Translations under genes and position numbers: made by a program | The notes under the pieces: model-generated | What the model saw: the letters and a program-made list of their open reading frames with translations, nothing else | The model's database searches: none | What the model was told of the DNA's origin: nothing | Shown: one piece after another, positions 61,415-64,000 of the stretch | How positions within the stretch are numbered: the first letter of the stretch is position 1 | Layout of the letters: the number at the start of each line of letters is the position of its first letter | DNA from: Hyphomicrobiales bacterium | Lineage (GTDB): Bacteria; Pseudomonadota; Alphaproteobacteria; Rhizobiales; Rhizobiaceae | DNA: 64,000 nucleotides | Assembly (NCBI GenBank): GCA_900468285.1 | Contig: UBTF01000005.1 | Span: forward strand, 186,001 to 250,000 | Direction: 5' to 3'

Positions 61415-64000
61415 TTGAGCGAGCATGAAGCGCAGATCGAAGCAATGGCAAACGAAAGCCTCGAAAGCTTCGCAATGATATCCGGTACGGCTCGCGACCA
61501 TTTGGAAGTAGCACGTGCGCCATCTATTCAAATTGCCGATAACAGCTGGACCAATCCGAATGCTGACCAAAACCGCAGGCGTATCGACCAGGAGACCGCC
61601 GAAACTCATCGTTTGCTGATCGAAGAACCCGCCATTGCCCGGGTGAGAGTCACCGATGAGGACGGTGCGACCACCGATTATTACATCTGCCGCACGAGCC
61701 CTGTCCCCCTCATAAATAAAGGCATAAAGCTTGCCAGTTATCGCTCTCCAGTAGGTAGGCTCGCCTCCCTTCCTGTCGGCTCGGATTATACCCTTTTTAG
61801 AGACGGCCGCCCCGTTACGGTCGAGGTCGTGGAATTTGCCCGCTTCCAGCCACGGGTAGTCGATGGCCAATGGGATGCGCATAACGCCGTTGTCGCCGGG
61901 GGCGACTATGGTCCACTGAGCATCGAATCGTTCCGCCGGTGGCTGGAGCGGATTCTGCCCGATGTCGATGCGAGTGTGCTCGACGCCTTGCTGGAAGAAG
62001 AAAATGCAACCGCCATTATCCGCGCGGGCTTGCATCGAAGCGTCATTACCAGAATGGATCTGCGCGACCAGCCGTTGCTCGACCAGTACCAGGACGAAAT
62101 ATTCCGCCTTCCGCTCAACAGCAGGCTGCTTTTGCTGGGCGCTCCGGGAACCGGCAAAACCACGACCCTGATCAAAAGGCTCGGCCAAAAGCTTGATACC
62201 GCGTTCCTCGAAGAGGGCGAGCGCCGCGCCATTGGCGCGACATCGCCGGGCCGTGAAAGTGATTACGCTCGCGACTGGATCATGTTCACCCCAACCGAAC
62301 TCCTGAAACTCTACGTCAAGGAGGCTTTCAACCGCGAAGAAATTCCAGCGCCCGACGACCGCATCAGCACCTGGTCAGACTACCGCGAGGAACTCGCAAA
62401 GAACACTTTCCCAATCCTCCGCTCGACGTCTAATTCAAGCAGCTATGTTCTGAAGGACAACGCGCTGACATTGAGGCCGGGATCTCAGGATGATGCGATT
62501 GCCTGGTTCGAAGATTTTGACCAATGGCAAAAGGCAGCGTTCTGGAATGAGATGCGCAGTTCCGCAACAGCTTTGAGCGAACAGGCAGCGCCCGATGTTG
62601 CCCAGGTCGGGGCACGACTTTCATCTGCCATCGGTCCGCAAGGGAGCGAAAGCACGCAGGTATTTGTCAGTTTCCTTCCCATTGCCGAAGACATCAGGGC
62701 CATGGTGGAGGCGCGCAAGTCCGCCACAGACACCGAATTGAAAAAGTCCCTGAACCTGCAGGTTAACTGGGACAGGGGCTTTCTCGACAGTTTTGGAGCC
62801 TTCATCGAAGGCTTGTCCGATGTGACTGACGACGCAGATGATCAGGACGAAGATGAAGAGGAGACAAACCAGCCGCGCGTCGGCAGAGCGGCTGCGATGA
62901 ACCACTATCTCCGGGTCTTGCGGACGCAGGCGAGAGCACGCGCGCGTCGAAGGAATGTTCCGAAGGCCAGCCGTACCGGCCGCATTATCGATTGGCTTGC
63001 CGGCCGGATGCCGGCCGACCCGGATTTGCAGCGCATCGGAGAAAGTCTCGTGGTGCAATCCGCACTCAGATGGTTCGTCAATCCGGTGCGCCGCTACGTC
63101 GACGGTGTCCCGCAACGCTATCGCCGCTTTCGCCGCATCCGGCAGGCGGAGGGATTGTGGTTTGCTCCGGACGGACATTCAGTGACGGACCTTCATCCCC
63201 TCGAAGCAGATCTCATCCTGCTCGCCATGATGCGCAGTTCAGACGAACTCGTGCGCCGAGCCCGACGGCTTGATACGCCGGAAAATCCCGCTCAACGGAT
63301 TCTGACGCGCATGAGCGACCTTTACAGGACCCAAGTCCTCGTTGACGAGGCAACGGACTTCTCTCCCATCCAGCTTGCCTGCATGTCGATGCTCGCCCGA
63401 CCCGTAAGCCGTTCGTTCTTTGCTTGCGGTGACTTCAACCAGCGGGTAACGGCATGGGGGACCCGGTCGCTCGAGCAAATGAAATGGGTGTTGCCGGATA
63501 TCGATAACCGGTCTGTTTCAATCGCCTATCGCCAGAGCAAGAAACTTCACGCACTGGCCCGCCAATTGGTCGCTCTCAGTGGAGACAGCGCCGCGGAAGT
63601 TGCCCTTTCTGACTTTGCCGATAATGAAGGCGTATCGCCTGTCCTGGGAACCGGAATGGTTGATCTGGTAGACACGTCACGCTGGCTAGCAGACCGGATC
63701 ATCGAAATCGAGGAGGCCGTTCGCGAACTCCCGTCTATTTCCATTCTGGTCAACAGTGAAGCTGATGTCCGTCCGACTGCTGAAGCTCTGGGAAATGCTC
63801 TCCTGGATAATAACATTCGCGTCATCCCTTGCCCCGATGGTCAAGTCCGCGGTCGAGAGGGCGCCGTCCGCGTCTTCAATGTCGAGCATATCAAGGGGCT
63901 TGAATTCGAGGCCGTCTTTTTCGTAGGCGTCGACACACTGGCAGCCAATCTACCCGACCTCTTCGACAAGTACCTGTATGTTGGAGCAACGCGTGCGGCG
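61415..64000 (+). CDS. UvrD/Rep-like superfamily 1 helicase (3' end outside the window)
   Basis: The open frame runs 862 codons to the edge without a stop. After about 235 N-terminal residues of unknown fold comes Walker A LLGAPGTGKTTTL (near 240). An acidic stretch (DDADDQDEDEEE near 472) splits the first domain. Further motifs are VDEATDFSP (near 643), FACGDFNQRVTAWG, AYRQSKKLHALA (near 704), VEHIKGLEFEAVFFVG (near 822) and YVGATRA at the edge, the UvrD/Rep motif set. It would unwind DNA 3' to 5'. The TTG has a strong G-rich ribosome site; a long reverse frame opposite is a shadow. It shares the control region with the ParB-SNF2 operon. Confidence 0.88.
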   Translation, partial: MSEHEAQIEAMANESLESFAMISGTARDHLEVARAPSIQIADNSWTNPNADQNRRRIDQETAETHRLLIEEPAIARVRVTDEDGATTDYYICRTSPVPLINKGIKLASYRSPVGRLASLPVGSDYTLFRDGRPVTVEVVEFARFQPRVVDGQWDAHNAVVAGGDYGPLSIESFRRWLERILPDVDASVLDALLEEENATAIIRAGLHRSVITRMDLRDQPLLDQYQDEIFRLPLNSRLLLLGAPGTGKTTTLIKRLGQKLDTAFLEEGERRAIGATSPGRESDYARDWIMFTPTELLKLYVKEAFNREEIPAPDDRISTWSDYREELAKNTFPILRSTSNSSSYVLKDNALTLRPGSQDDAIAWFEDFDQWQKAAFWNEMRSSATALSEQAAPDVAQVGARLSSAIGPQGSESTQVFVSFLPIAEDIRAMVEARKSATDTELKKSLNLQVNWDRGFLDSFGAFIEGLSDVTDDADDQDEDEEETNQPRVGRAAAMNHYLRVLRTQARARARRRNVPKASRTGRIIDWLAGRMPADPDLQRIGESLVVQSALRWFVNPVRRYVDGVPQRYRRFRRIRQAEGLWFAPDGHSVTDLHPLEADLILLAMMRSSDELVRRARRLDTPENPAQRILTRMSDLYRTQVLVDEATDFSPIQLACMSMLARPVSRSFFACGDFNQRVTAWGTRSLEQMKWVLPDIDNRSVSIAYRQSKKLHALARQLVALSGDSAAEVALSDFADNEGVSPVLGTGMVDLVDTSRWLADRIIEIEEAVRELPSISILVNSEADVRPTAEALGNALLDNNIRVIPCPDGQVRGREGAVRVFNVEHIKGLEFEAVFFVGVDTLAANLPDLFDKYLYVGATRAA

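Noticed and set aside
61319-62188. Long minus-strand open frame (289 codons) opposite the UvrD-like gene
   Set aside because: The plus strand carries clear helicase motifs in this region; the reverse translation has no domain and low-complexity composition.
1-64000. CRISPR array
   Set aside because: No regularly spaced direct repeats of 24-40 bases were seen on either strand.

Overview
The window reads as a chromosomal or megaplasmid segment of an alphaproteobacterium of the Hyphomicrobiales (Brucella/Ochrobactrum or Agrobacterium/Rhizobium type). This is inferred from protein style, moderately high G+C, the density of LysR/AraC/TetR regulators with divergent targets, and RelE/ParE and integrase types common in that order. 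No rRNA, intact tRNA, CRISPR array or intact insertion sequence was seen.

Region 1 (1-26.7 kb) is a catabolic and redox cluster. It holds three separate three-subunit molybdenum hydroxylase operons of the PaoABC/aldehyde oxidoreductase type (2.1-6.1, 10.2-14.0 and 22.1-25.9 kb). Around them are an isonitrile-hydratase-like DJ-1/PfpI enzyme, two alpha/beta hydrolases, a benzoylformate-decarboxylase-like ThDP enzyme, an aromatic-ring FAD monooxygenase, a flavin amine oxidase, a CPA1 Na+/H+ antiporter, and HxlR, LysR and AraC regulators. Amine oxidase and 2-oxoacid decarboxylase make aldehydes and the molybdenum enzymes would oxidise them, so the cluster looks built for aromatic or amine-derived aldehydes.

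Region 2 (26.9-45.0 kb) is a patchwork of small regulator-target modules. A divergent SDR/AraC pair occurs twice (27.6-29.4 and 36.6-38.4 kb) and is clearly duplicated. Three TetR genes each have matching palindromes that tie them to a neighbour: a DUF1330 gene; an operon of OB-fold protein, cytochrome b and molybdopterin oxidoreductase; and a DHA2 exporter. An aspartate/glutamate racemase, an aldo/keto reductase, RidA, a RelB/ParE-type toxin-antitoxin pair and a DUF2513 gene complete it.

Region 3 (45.2 kb to the right edge) looks like an integrated defence or DNA-modification island. It starts with a 771-residue tyrosine recombinase, then a CBS-HEPN protein and a PIN-like nuclease overlapping a GHKL (HSP90/MORC-like) ATPase gene. 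Facing these is a compact seven-gene minus-strand operon (61.3 to 53.0 kb): ParB-like, PD-(D/E)XK nuclease, SNF2 ATPase, second ParB-like, DGQHR (DndB/DpdB-like), radical SAM enzyme, second GHKL ATPase. A UvrD/Rep-like helicase is transcribed divergently and runs off the window. I cannot match this set to a named system. The DGQHR plus radical SAM pair suggests DNA base modification, with the ATPases and nucleases as effectors; that is inference.
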